64,000 nt of DNA from DASUPK01 sp963819715 (lineage in GTDB: Bacteria; Actinomycetota; Thermoleophilia; Solirubrobacterales; 70-9), in assembly GCA_963819715.1 (NCBI GenBank), contig CAWFXE010000006.1, positions 434,001 to 498,000 of the forward strand, given 5' to 3'. The stretch's first letter is position 1. The number at the start of each line of letters is the position of its first letter. This document shows positions 1 to 7,357 of the stretch, piece by piece. The notes under the pieces are model-generated. The model saw nothing but the letters and a program-made list of their open reading frames with translations. It had not been told where the DNA came from and searched no databases. Position numbers and translations under genes: made by a program.

Positions 1-61
1 CGCGCCAACGACAGCTAGATCCGGGTTTCACCAACGCTTCGGCGCGCGGGTCCTGTCGCCA

Positions 62-113
62 CGAGGAATCCACGTCCTGTGGTACGGGCGTGTCCTCGGA
101 CGTGGATTCCTCG
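62..113. repeat. 16-bp perfect inverted repeat upstream of the lipoprotein gene
   Basis: Arms at 62-77 (CGAGGAATCCACGTCC) and 98-113 are exact reverse complements, separated by 20 nt. The repeat ends 43 nt before the ATG at 157, so transcribed RNA would fold into a strong hairpin in the leader or promoter area. There is no T-run, so it is not a standard intrinsic terminator. It could be an upstream terminator, a protein-binding site or a mobile-element remnant. The sequence alone does not decide. Confidence 0.7.
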
Positions 114-156
114 CGCCGCCACCGGCGCGAGCAGCGGTGGCGATACTTCCCGGAGC

Positions 157-495
157 ATGCCTCGCCTCGCGACAGCCGTTGTCCTGACTGCTCTCATTGC
201 CGGGGTTCTTCTCGTCGGATGCGGTGGTGGAGGCGGTGCCGGCCAGGAGGACAGGGACAAGGCTGTTGCTGCCGCCAAGTTCATCTATGCCGGCAAAGCG
301 CATGAGGACCTGAGCGCCGGGCCGTGCCTCTCCGAGGGGATCCCCGGATTGTCCGACTGGGTCGTCGACGTCGCCCACGATCCGCGGCTGGCCGTTGACG
401 ATCAGCCGGCCAACCAGTGCCAGAGCTATCGCGACGGGAAGACCCATCACTTCGTCGAGCTGACGCCCGGCGGCCAGTTGATCCGGGCTCAGTAG
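157..495 (+). CDS. small putative lipoprotein of unknown function
   Basis: A 112-aa product starting at ATG 157; an earlier in-frame ATG at 79 would place the inverted repeat inside the coding region and is less likely. The N-terminus is a type II signal peptide: a basic start, a hydrophobic run and the lipobox LVGC at about residues 19-22, followed by a Gly-rich spacer. The mature part has two Cys residues (in GPCLSEG and NQCQSY) that could form a disulfide. I recognise no domain. It sits 9 nt before folP on the same strand but has no evident folate role. It is probably anchored on the outer face of the membrane. Confidence 0.6.
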   Translation: MPRLATAVVLTALIAGVLLVGCGGGGGAGQEDRDKAVAAAKFIYAGKAHEDLSAGPCLSEGIPGLSDWVVDVAHDPRLAVDDQPANQCQSYRDGKTHHFVELTPGGQLIRAQ

Positions 496-504
496 GGGGA
501 CTGC

Positions 505-1317
505 GTGGAGCCGGCGAGGATCATGGGGATCGTCAACGTCACCCCCGACTCGTTTTCGGACGGCGGGGAGTTCCTGGATCCCGAACAGGCGATCGCGCAT
601 GGCCGGGAGCTCGCGGGGGAAGGCGCGGACATTCTCGACGTGGGCGGGGAGTCGACGCGACCCGGAGCACGGGCCGTCGACGCCGGCGAAGAGCTACTGC
701 GCGTACGGCCAGTCATCGAGGGCCTGGCGTCGGGGGGCACCCCGATCTCTATCGACACCTCCAAGCCGGTCGTCGCAGAGGCGGCCCTGGATGCGGGCGC
801 GACGACGGTCAACGACGTGACGGCGCTCCGCGCGGATCCTGAGCTGGCGGCGGTCTGCGCCGCGAGGGGCTGCGAGGTCGTGCTCATGCACATGCTGGGG
901 GATCCCCGGACGATGCAGGAGAACCCCACCTACGACGACGTCGTCGACGACGTCAAGTCCTTCCTCGCCGGCCGGATCGAGTTCGCAGTCTCTCAGGGGA
1001 TCGAGGAGGAACGGATCTGGATCGATCCCGGGATCGGCTTCGGGAAGACGGTCGAGCACAACCTAGAGCTGCACAGGCGGCTCGGCGAGCTGGCGGAGCT
1101 GGGGCGCCCGATCTCCTTCGGCTCCTCGCGCAAGACCTTCATCGGCAAGCTCACCGGCGCCGACGTCGATCGGCGTCTCGGCGGGACGATCGCATCGAAC
1201 GTGATCGCCTACGTCAACGGCGCACGAATGCTGCGAGTCCACGATGTGGGCCCGATCCGGCAGGCCCTCACGGTCGCGGACGCGATCACTCGACGAATTC
1301 CCGGATCAGCGAGTTGA
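505..1317 (+). CDS. folP: dihydropteroate synthase
   Basis: Condenses 6-hydroxymethyl-7,8-dihydropterin diphosphate with p-aminobenzoate to give 7,8-dihydropteroate; this is the sulfonamide target in folate synthesis. The 270-aa length is normal for the family. It carries both family signatures: MGIVNVTPDSFSDGG at residues 7-21 and DILDVGGESTRPGA at about 42-55. Late motifs GFGKT and SRKTFIG are also present. It starts at GTG 505, with an upstream AGTAGGGGGA stretch acting as a possible ribosome site. folB and folK follow about 1 kb downstream, interrupted by a hydrolase gene on the opposite strand. Its 3' end overlaps that convergent gene by 32 nt. Confidence 0.95.
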   Translation: MEPARIMGIVNVTPDSFSDGGEFLDPEQAIAHGRELAGEGADILDVGGESTRPGARAVDAGEELLRVRPVIEGLASGGTPISIDTSKPVVAEAALDAGATTVNDVTALRADPELAAVCAARGCEVVLMHMLGDPRTMQENPTYDDVVDDVKSFLAGRIEFAVSQGIEEERIWIDPGIGFGKTVEHNLELHRRLGELAELGRPISFGSSRKTFIGKLTGADVDRRLGGTIASNVIAYVNGARMLRVHDVGPIRQALTVADAITRRIPGSAS

Positions 1318-2182
1318 CCTCGTCCGGGCGCTCGTAGGGCACCCAATGTCCGGCCCCGGGGACGATCTCCACCCGCAGGTCCGGTACCCACTCGCTCAGG
1401 CCCCGCGTCAGTGAGGGCAGCAGGGCTGCGTCGTTCTCGCCCCAGATCACAAGTGTCGGCACGTCCACGGTCTGCGAGGTGATCCTGCTCGCGTACTCCT
1501 CGGGCACCCCGCCCGCGGCGACCTGCTCGCCCATGCGCGCGGCGCGGTAGTAGTTGAGTCCGCCGCGAAGCGCACCCGGCTGGGACCACGCCTCGTGGTA
1601 GGCGGCCCGGTCCTCGTCCGATAGCTGCGCGCCGCGGCCCCCGATGCGATGGAGCAGGTCGTCCATCAGGGAGAAGTCGTTGGCCGACAGCATCTCCTCG
1701 GGGCCCGGCGAGGGCTTCGAGAACTCCAGCATGTAGTTGACGGCCTGACGCTGCTTGGGGCTTTCCCGGAGGTCGCGGTTCCAGGTGAAGGGCGGCGGGC
1801 TGTCGATGACCACCAGGCGCTCCAGCATCTCCGGGTACTTGAGGGCGACGGCCCAGGACACAATTCCGCCCCAGTCGTGCCCGACGAGGGTCAGCGGGGC
1901 AACCCCGAGCTGCTCCACCAGCTCGCGGATGTCGGCCAGCAGGTGGCGCATCCGGTAGGCCTCGACCTCCTCCGGCCGGCAGGAGAGGTTGTAGCCACGC
2001 ATGTCCGGCGCGTAGACGGCGTGATCCGCTCCGAGGTCATCGAGTTGGCGGCGCCAGAGAAACCAGAACTGCGGGAAGCCGTGCAGGAAGAGGATCGGCT
2101 TACCCTCGCCGCTGGAGACGTAGTGCATGCGGCATTCGGCCAGATCCGCGTAGTGGTGCTGGAGCTCGCCTGAGGCGATCAC
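1286..2182 (-). CDS. alpha/beta hydrolase, epoxide-hydrolase-like
   Basis: A 298-aa alpha/beta-hydrolase of the epoxide hydrolase/haloalkane dehalogenase type. It has the oxyanion motif HGFPQFWFLW at about 34-43, the nucleophile elbow GHDWGG with Asp103, and a C-terminal catalytic His in GAGHWVPYERPDE (about 277). An Asp nucleophile argues for an epoxide hydrolase or dehalogenase rather than an esterase; the substrate is unknown. The start is GTG 2182, with AAAGG about 9 nt upstream. It lies between folP and folB on the opposite strand and overlaps the end of folP by 32 nt, so it is probably unrelated to folate. Confidence 0.85.
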   Translation of the reverse strand: MIASGELQHHYADLAECRMHYVSSGEGKPILFLHGFPQFWFLWRRQLDDLGADHAVYAPDMRGYNLSCRPEEVEAYRMRHLLADIRELVEQLGVAPLTLVGHDWGGIVSWAVALKYPEMLERLVVIDSPPPFTWNRDLRESPKQRQAVNYMLEFSKPSPGPEEMLSANDFSLMDDLLHRIGGRGAQLSDEDRAAYHEAWSQPGALRGGLNYYRAARMGEQVAAGGVPEEYASRITSQTVDVPTLVIWGENDAALLPSLTRGLSEWVPDLRVEIVPGAGHWVPYERPDEVNSLIREFVE

Positions 2183-2273
2183 TGCGACAGCCTTTCACGA
2201 TCGTTGAGACGACCGATTCCCAATCCCCGCACGCACGGATGACGCGCCTGGCACTTCGCCGCTCTGCGTCCTC

Positions 2274-2307
2274 GGGCTCGCCTTTGGCACCACCAAAGGC
2301 TTCGCCC
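2274..2307. repeat. hairpin in the folB upstream region
   Basis: GCCTTTGG (2280-2287) and CCAAAGGC (2293-2300) form an 8-bp stem with loop CACCA. An outer GGGC/GCCC pair (2274-2277 with 2304-2307) extends it. The direct repeat CTGCGTCCT lies on both flanks (about 2262 and 2307). The 200-nt gap between the divergent hydrolase and folB otherwise holds only the folB -10 box. Confidence 0.55.
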
Positions 2308-2383
2308 TGCGTCCTTGATCTGCTCGGCCAGTCGCGTCCCCGGTCGCACGCGGATCAGGAATCGATCGTCTACTTTGGCGAGC

Positions 2384-2806
2384 GTGGACGAGCACGAGGA
2401 CGCGGCACACCCCTCCGTCGAGGTCGAGATTCGCGGCCTCTCCATATACACGCACCATGGCGTCACCGACGCTGAGCAGGAGGTCGGCCAGCGGCTCGAG
2501 TTCGACCTCACCTTCGACGTGCCGGATTGCGACGCCGTGCTCACCGACCGCGTCGAGGACACCGTCGACTACTCGGAGGTCTGCGACATCGTCGCCCTGG
2601 CAGCGACGGAGAAGAGCTACCGGACGCTCGAGCGCCTCGGCCAGGTGGTGGCAGGGCGGCTGATGGAGCGCTTCGACTGCGAGTCCGTTCGCGTTCGGGC
2701 GGCGAAGCCGGAGCCGCCGCTGCCCTATGTCGTTCAGGAGGCCGGTGTCGAGGTGACGCTGGAGAAGTCGCTCGACCGCGAGCCCGAGGACGAGGAGGGC
2801 GTCTGA
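2384..2806 (+). CDS. folB: dihydroneopterin aldolase
   Basis: Cleaves 7,8-dihydroneopterin to 6-hydroxymethyl-7,8-dihydropterin and glycolaldehyde, the step before FolK. A 140-aa product starting at GTG 2384 (VDEHEDAAHPS). The frame is open further upstream, but family length and a TACTTT -10 box at 2371-2376, 7 nt before the GTG, favour this start and a leaderless mRNA. Family features seen are EIRGLSIYTHHGV near the N-terminus, the DTVDYSEVCD segment, and the late KPEPPLPYVVQEAGVEV with the conserved Lys. The C-terminal tail is acidic. folK overlaps its stop codon. Confidence 0.9.
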   Translation: MDEHEDAAHPSVEVEIRGLSIYTHHGVTDAEQEVGQRLEFDLTFDVPDCDAVLTDRVEDTVDYSEVCDIVALAATEKSYRTLERLGQVVAGRLMERFDCESVRVRAAKPEPPLPYVVQEAGVEVTLEKSLDREPEDEEGV

Positions 2807-3291
2807 GGACCGGGTATCTCGGTCTCGGCTCGAACGTCGGCGACCGCGAGGCCCAGATCCGCGGCGCCATCGATGCGCTTCGGGCCCGCGGTGTCGATGT
2901 GGAGGCCATCTCGTCCCTCTACGAGACCGAGCCGGTGGGCGAGATCACAGAGCAACCCGACTTCCTGAACGGGGTGGTGCGCATCCGAACCGCCCTGGAG
3001 CCGGAGGCGCTCCTTGATCTCTGCAAGGAGATCGAGGCAGGGGCCGGCAGGGATTTCGATGGTCCCCGCCATGCGCCGCGGCCGATCGACGTGGATCTGC
3101 TCCTCCTCGGCGGTGTCGAGCTCGCCACCGAGCGGCTCACATTGCCGCATCGTGAGGTCACCTCTCGCCGCTTCGTGCTCGAGCCGCTCCTGGAGCTCGA
3201 CCCGGAATTGCGCCTGCCGGATGGCACCGACCTACGCGGGGCGCTCGAGAACCTCGGCCCCGGTCAGCGGGTCAACCGATTCAAGCCCTGA
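2803..3291 (+). CDS. folK: 2-amino-4-hydroxy-6-hydroxymethyldihydropteridine diphosphokinase
   Basis: Transfers diphosphate from ATP to 6-hydroxymethyl-7,8-dihydropterin, making the FolP substrate. The family core starts at GYLGLGSNVGDRE, and the signature GPRHAPRPIDVDLLLLGG is present (ATP/Mg site Asp residues). No ATG, GTG or TTG occurs in frame near the expected N-terminus. The only plausible initiator is CTG at 2803, which overlaps the folB stop as CTGA and gives 162 aa, the usual length. Translational coupling to folB is likely. The 3' end overlaps the convergent GST gene by 11 nt. Confidence 0.88.
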   Translation: MRTGYLGLGSNVGDREAQIRGAIDALRARGVDVEAISSLYETEPVGEITEQPDFLNGVVRIRTALEPEALLDLCKEIEAGAGRDFDGPRHAPRPIDVDLLLLGGVELATERLTLPHREVTSRRFVLEPLLELDPELRLPDGTDLRGALENLGPGQRVNRFKP

Positions 3292-4021
3292 GAGGCTCGA
3301 GCCACCCCGGCGGGAAGACCGGCGGGAATTGCCCCGCGAAGTCCGGGACGACGCGCATCGCCAGCTCGCCGGCCGGGCGTTTCTCGATCGCCGGCCGCAG
3401 ATCGTCGAAGGTCATCGCCAGCCGGAGGGTGGGGGCGATCTGGAAATCGGCGGCGTTCGGCTCGTCGCCACCCATGACGCCGTCCTTGATCCAGCCGTCG
3501 ATCCGATCGAGGTGCCCCGGCAGCGCGGCGAGGTCGGCCTTGACGTTCTCGTCGCTCGCCTCGTTGAGGCGCGCCGCCGCCGCGACGATCGGTGCGGCCG
3601 TCTTCACGGCCAGGCCGACCGGGATGCCGAGCCGGGCGCCCTCGGAGTAGCTCCGAAGCGGCGCGCGGTTGTGCTTGAAGGCCCACCAGCTGAGCTGGCG
3701 CGGGTTGTGCTGGAAGGTGTCGCCCCAGGCCTCGGCCTCCTCCACCTTGGCCCGCTGATCGGGGTCCGAGGGGAGAAGCGGGGGATCGGGCTGGATCCGG
3801 TCGAGCTCTCGCGCGATCTCCTGCGATCCCTGGACCCGCGTGCCGTCGAGCTTCAGCGCCGGAACCGTGTTCCCGGGGAACCGCATCGCGCGCAGGGCGC
3901 CCTTCGAGATCACGGGCATCAGGTCGACGCGCTTGTAGGGGATTCCCTTCCGCTCGAGCATCAGCATCGCGCTTCGCGACGGATGCGAGCCGGGAATCAC
4001 GTAGAGCTTTGCCTCCCCCAT
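3281..4021 (-). CDS. glutathione S-transferase-like protein
   Basis: A 246-aa protein with an N-terminal thioredoxin-like GST domain (KLYVIPGSHPSRSAMLMLERKG, then the cis-Pro motif NTVPALKLDG and the GSQEIARELD segment) and an all-helical C-terminal domain (about 90-235). Actinobacteria usually use mycothiol rather than glutathione, so the thiol partner is uncertain. It starts at ATG 4021; TAAGGT (4031-4036 on this strand) lies 9 nt upstream, consistent with a leaderless message. It is divergent from coaX, with only 37 nt between the two start codons. Confidence 0.75.
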   Translation of the reverse strand: MGEAKLYVIPGSHPSRSAMLMLERKGIPYKRVDLMPVISKGALRAMRFPGNTVPALKLDGTRVQGSQEIARELDRIQPDPPLLPSDPDQRAKVEEAEAWGDTFQHNPRQLSWWAFKHNRAPLRSYSEGARLGIPVGLAVKTAAPIVAAAARLNEASDENVKADLAALPGHLDRIDGWIKDGVMGGDEPNAADFQIAPTLRLAMTFDDLRPAIEKRPAGELAMRVVPDFAGQFPPVFPPGWLEPLRA

Positions 4022-4058
4022 TGCGGCGGAACCTTACGCGGTCGTGATAATCCCGCGC

Positions 4059-4826
4059 ATGCTGCTCGCGGTGGACGTCGGCAATACGCAGACCCACATC
4101 GGCGCCTTCGATGGCGAGGACCTGCGGCGGGACTGGCGCCTTGGCACCGTCCCCAGCGCGACGGCCGACGAACTGGCCGCGACGATTTCGCACCTGCTCG
4201 CGCTCGACGAGCTCGGCTTCGGCTCGCTCGACGGGGCGATCGTCTCCACCGTCGTGCCTCAGCTCGGGCCAGAGTACGAGGCCCTGACCGAACGCCACAT
4301 GGGGAAGGCGTGCCTGCTCGTGGGGCCCAGCCTGAAAACCGGCATGCCCATCCTGGTGGACAATCCGCACGAGCTCGGCGCCGACCGTCTCGTCAACGCC
4401 GTTGCCGCCCACGCCAAGGTCGGCGGCGCCTGCGTCGCGGTCGACTTCGGGACCTCGACCAACTTCGACGTCGTCTCCGGAGCGGGCGAGTATCTCGGCG
4501 GCGTGATCGGCCCGGGCGTCGAGATCTCGATGGAGGCGCTCACCTCCCGCACGGCGAAGCTGCCGCGGATCGATCTCTCGACCCCGGAGGGGGCGATCGG
4601 CAAGCACACGACGGCGGCCATCCAGGCGGGTTTCGCTTACGGCTTCGCCGGGCTGGTCGACGGCATCGACAGGCGGTTGGCGGAAGCCCTGGGCGAGGAG
4701 GCGACGTTCATCGCCACGGGCGGCCTGGCGCCGACGATCGCCCCGCACTGCGAGACGATCGACGAGGTGGACCCGCTCCTGACCCTCACCGGTCTGAGAT
4801 TGATCTACGAGCGCAACCCCTCCTAA
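4059..4826 (+). CDS. coaX: type III pantothenate kinase
   Basis: Phosphorylates pantothenate, the first step of CoA synthesis, using the ASKHA-fold type III enzyme. Seen: the phosphate-1 motif AVDVGNTQT at 4-12, GADRLVNAVAA in the middle, and VDFGTSTNFDVVS (phosphate 2/adenosine region). The length of 255 aa is standard. I prefer ATG 4059 to the GTG at 4044 because GATAAT (4046-4051) lies 7 nt upstream as a -10 box and the family begins at this Met. Dus follows with the TAACCT -10 box overlapping the coaX stop. Confidence 0.93.
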   Translation: MLLAVDVGNTQTHIGAFDGEDLRRDWRLGTVPSATADELAATISHLLALDELGFGSLDGAIVSTVVPQLGPEYEALTERHMGKACLLVGPSLKTGMPILVDNPHELGADRLVNAVAAHAKVGGACVAVDFGTSTNFDVVSGAGEYLGGVIGPGVEISMEALTSRTAKLPRIDLSTPEGAIGKHTTAAIQAGFAYGFAGLVDGIDRRLAEALGEEATFIATGGLAPTIAPHCETIDEVDPLLTLTGLRLIYERNPS

Positions 4827-4838
4827 CCTCTTGATCAC

Positions 4839-5828
4839 GTGCAGCCACCGCTGACCACCCCGTTTCGAATCGGCGACGTCGAGATCGCCAACCGCGTCCT
4901 GCTCGCACCGCTGGCCGGGATCGGCAACTGGTTCGTCCGCCTCCAGGCCCGCCGCCACGGCGCAGGCCTCGCGGTCTCGGAGATGGTCTCGAGCTTCGGC
5001 CTGCACTACCGCAACGAGCGCACGCTGACTGAGCTGCTGCGCCTGCACCCGGAGGAGCACCCGGTCTCCGTGCAGCTCTTCGGCCAAGACCCAGACGTGA
5101 TGCGCTCCGCGGCGGCGATCGTGGCCGAGGCGGGTGCGGATCTGATCGACATCAACATGGGCTGTCCGGTGAAGAAGGTCTGCAAGACCGGGGCGGGAGC
5201 GGCACTGCTGGGCGACCCCGAACTCGCCGTTTCCATCGCCACCGCCGCGCGCGAGGGCGGTGGGATTCCCGTGACCGTCAAGGTCCGTTCGGGGCTGGCC
5301 CGCGGCGGGCGCGAGGGATTCGAGCTCGCAGTTCGCCTCGCCGAGGACGCCGGCGTCGCCGCGATCGGCTTCCACCCACGCGCGGCGACAACCCAGCACA
5401 AGGGCCAGCCCGACTACGCGCTGGCGCGTGAGCTCGTCGACCGCATCGACGTGCCGGTGATCATCTCGGGCGGCCTCGACAGCGCCGAGGCTGCACGCGA
5501 GGCGTATGCGGAGTCCAACGCGGACGCGGTGATGATCGCCCGAGGTTCGCTGGGCAACCCGTGGATCTTCGAGGAGCTCACAGGGCAGCGCGCGGGGGCG
5601 CCGGAGCGCGGAGAGATCGTCGCCGAGCTGCTCTGGGTGATGGACCGCGCCGAGGAGCACCTTGGCCCCGATCGCGCGGCGCGCTACCTGCGCAAGTTCT
5701 ATCCGTGGTATTTGGAGCGGCTGGACGCCGACAGGGAGACGACGGCCTCCTTCCAGGCAAGCTCCGAACTCGACGAGGCCCGCTCGCTGGTCGAGGAACT
5801 CTCGATGCCCGCTGCGGCGGCCGCCTGA
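4839..5828 (+). CDS. dus: tRNA-dihydrouridine synthase (DusB-like)
   Basis: FMN enzyme that reduces specific uridines in tRNA to dihydrouridine. The 329-aa TIM-barrel protein carries the family motif INMGCPVKKVCKTGAGAALL, with the catalytic Cys at about 109. KVRSGL and the phosphate-binding ISGGLDS and MIARGSLGNPWIF segments follow, as in DusB. It starts at GTG 4839; TAACCT at 4824-4829 lies 9 nt upstream. An alpha/beta hydrolase gene follows after 7 nt and is probably co-transcribed. The exact tRNA position modified is not readable from the sequence. Confidence 0.92.
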   Translation: MQPPLTTPFRIGDVEIANRVLLAPLAGIGNWFVRLQARRHGAGLAVSEMVSSFGLHYRNERTLTELLRLHPEEHPVSVQLFGQDPDVMRSAAAIVAEAGADLIDINMGCPVKKVCKTGAGAALLGDPELAVSIATAAREGGGIPVTVKVRSGLARGGREGFELAVRLAEDAGVAAIGFHPRAATTQHKGQPDYALARELVDRIDVPVIISGGLDSAEAAREAYAESNADAVMIARGSLGNPWIFEELTGQRAGAPERGEIVAELLWVMDRAEEHLGPDRAARYLRKFYPWYLERLDADRETTASFQASSELDEARSLVEELSMPAAAAA

Positions 5829-5835
5829 GCCGCCG

Positions 5836-6702
5836 GTGAACTCCCGCGTCAGCGCCTGGAGCGACAGCGGCAGGGACGAGGAGTTCCGTGGCCGCCGCAT
5901 TCACCTCTTCGAGCGGGGTGGTGGCGGGCCGCTGCTGCTCCTGCTCCACGGGTTTCCCTCGAGCTCCTATGACTGGCGGCCGCTGCTCGACAGCGAGACG
6001 AACCACGCGGTGCTCGCCCCGGACTTCCTCGGCTTCGGGCTCTCGGAGAAGCCGCGCGACCATCACTACGACCTGCACTGGCAGGCCGACATGGTTGAGG
6101 AGCTGGTTCGGAGGAGCGATCACACGGGGCCGGTGTTCTTCTGCGCCCACGACATGGGCACCTCCGTGGCGAACGAGCTGATGGCCCGGGATATCGGGGG
6201 AGCTCTGGAAATGGAGCTGACCGGCGGCCTGCTCCTCAACGGCTCGATGGTGCAGGACGCGGCGAGCCCGACGCTGGGCCAGCGCATCCTCCGCAGCGCC
6301 GTCGGAGGTCTCTTTTCTCGGCTCTCGAGCGAGCGTTTCTTCCGGCAGCAGTTCGGATCGATCTTCTCGCCCAATCACCCGCTCACTGATGAGGAGGCCG
6401 AGGACCAGTGGGAGCTGATCTGCGCCGGGGGCGGTCGGACCATCAACCACAAGACGATCGCCTACATGGACGAGCGCTTCAAACACGCCGATCGCTGGCA
6501 CGGGGCGATTCGCGACTGGCAGAAGCCGCTGTCCATCGCCTGGGGAATGCTCGATCCGGTTGCGACCGAGCAGGTCCTGGACGCTGTGATCGCGTTTCGG
6601 CCCGCCGCTCCCGTCAACCGCTTCGGGGACCTCGGCCATTACCCGCAGATCGAGGACCCGGGGCGCGTTGCGGGCGCTCTGCAGGCGGCGTTGGACGCCT
6701 GA
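5836..6702 (+). CDS. alpha/beta hydrolase, epoxide-hydrolase/dehalogenase-like
   Basis: A 288-aa alpha/beta hydrolase. Motifs are LLLLHGFPSSSYDWRPLL (oxyanion hole), the nucleophile elbow AHDMGTS with Asp as nucleophile, and a late FGDLGHYPQIEDP with the catalytic His. The Asp nucleophile again points to an epoxide hydrolase or dehalogenase. The frame is open upstream into dus, but the first start after the dus stop is GTG 5836. The 7-nt spacing suggests one transcript with dus. A related but distinct hydrolase lies at 1286-2182. Confidence 0.82.
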   Translation: MNSRVSAWSDSGRDEEFRGRRIHLFERGGGGPLLLLLHGFPSSSYDWRPLLDSETNHAVLAPDFLGFGLSEKPRDHHYDLHWQADMVEELVRRSDHTGPVFFCAHDMGTSVANELMARDIGGALEMELTGGLLLNGSMVQDAASPTLGQRILRSAVGGLFSRLSSERFFRQQFGSIFSPNHPLTDEEAEDQWELICAGGGRTINHKTIAYMDERFKHADRWHGAIRDWQKPLSIAWGMLDPVATEQVLDAVIAFRPAAPVNRFGDLGHYPQIEDPGRVAGALQAALDA

Positions 6703-6711
6703 GCGAGCCCC

Positions 6712-6740
6712 TCGACCACCCGAAACACCGGCGCTATACT
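6712..6740 (+). promoter_or_regulatory. promoter upstream of greA
   Basis: TATACT at 6735-6740 is a near-consensus -10, with TCGACC at 6712-6717 (4 of 6 matches to TTGACA) 17 nt upstream. The leader that follows contains the hairpin CGTGAT-TCCC-ATCACG (6762-6777). A second possible -10 (TATAGC, 6802-6807) lies 8 nt before the ATG at 6816. The GCTATACTTT core is shared with the clpC promoter at 9591-9600. Confidence 0.6.
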
Positions 6741-6857
6741 TTCGCGCTTCGCCCGGACCTTCGTGATTCCCATCACGTCGGTGCGGGCTCATTTTTCGCC
6801 GTATAGCAGGGGTTTATGCGGCGGGGTAAACCCACTAGAGATGAGAATCGAGGAGAG

Positions 6858-7337
6858 TTGGCGCGAGAGACACTGATCACGCCGGAAGGGCTTGAGAAGC
6901 TCAAGGAAGAGCTGACCTACCTGGAGACCGACAAGCGTCGCGAGGTGGCGGACCGGATCAAGGCCGCGCGCGAGTTCGGCGACATCGCCGAGAACTCCGA
7001 GTACGACGACGCCAAGAACGAGCAGGCGATGCTCGAGCAGCGAATCGCCTCGCTCCAGGACAGGCTCCGCCGGGCCGCGGTTCTGGACACGAAGCACATC
7101 GACACCGAGATCGTCGGTGTCGGAGCGGTTGTCCACGTCAAGGACCAGAAGTCCGGCAAGTCGCAGAAGTTCCAGATCGTCGGCTCCGCCGAGGCCAACC
7201 CGGTCGAGCACAAGCTCTCCAACGAGTCGCCGATCGGCAAGGCGCTCGTCGGCTCAAAGAAGAACGAGGTCGTGACGGTGGAGACGCCGCGCGGCCCCAA
7301 GAAGAAGCTCAAGGTCACGAAGATCGAAACTGCGTAA
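6858..7337 (+). CDS. greA: transcription elongation factor GreA
   Basis: Stimulates cleavage of backtracked RNA by RNA polymerase. It has the N-terminal coiled-coil (LEKLKEELTYLE through RIASLQDRLRRA), including the tip acidic pair in GDIAENSEYDDAK that reaches the active site. The C-terminal FKBP-like domain ends in SPIGKALVG...VVTVETPRG. The start is uncertain: TTG 6858 gives 159 aa, the usual length, behind a GAGGAG stretch. ATG 6816 would add a 14-residue basic extension and has TATAGC 8 nt upstream. lysS follows directly. Confidence 0.92.
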   Translation: MARETLITPEGLEKLKEELTYLETDKRREVADRIKAAREFGDIAENSEYDDAKNEQAMLEQRIASLQDRLRRAAVLDTKHIDTEIVGVGAVVHVKDQKSGKSQKFQIVGSAEANPVEHKLSNESPIGKALVGSKKNEVVTVETPRGPKKKLKVTKIETA

Positions 7338-7357
7338 CGCGGACTAGGCTCCGCGTT
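7336..7357. promoter_or_regulatory. inverted repeat holding the lysS -10 box
   Basis: AACGCGGA (7336-7343) and TCCGCGTT (7350-7357) are exact reverse complements with loop CTAGGC. The greA stop codon TAA is the left edge and the lysS GTG (7358) begins directly after the right arm. TAGGCT (7345-7350) sits in the loop, 7 nt before the GTG. The site could act as the end of the greA message, an operator for lysS, or both. Confidence 0.5.

Noticed and set aside
3264..5900. An 878-codon open frame on the minus strand across the GST, coaX and dus region
   Set aside because: It is a shadow of GC-rich codon bias: it runs antisense to well-identified genes and its product is Arg/Gly/Asp-rich with no domain.
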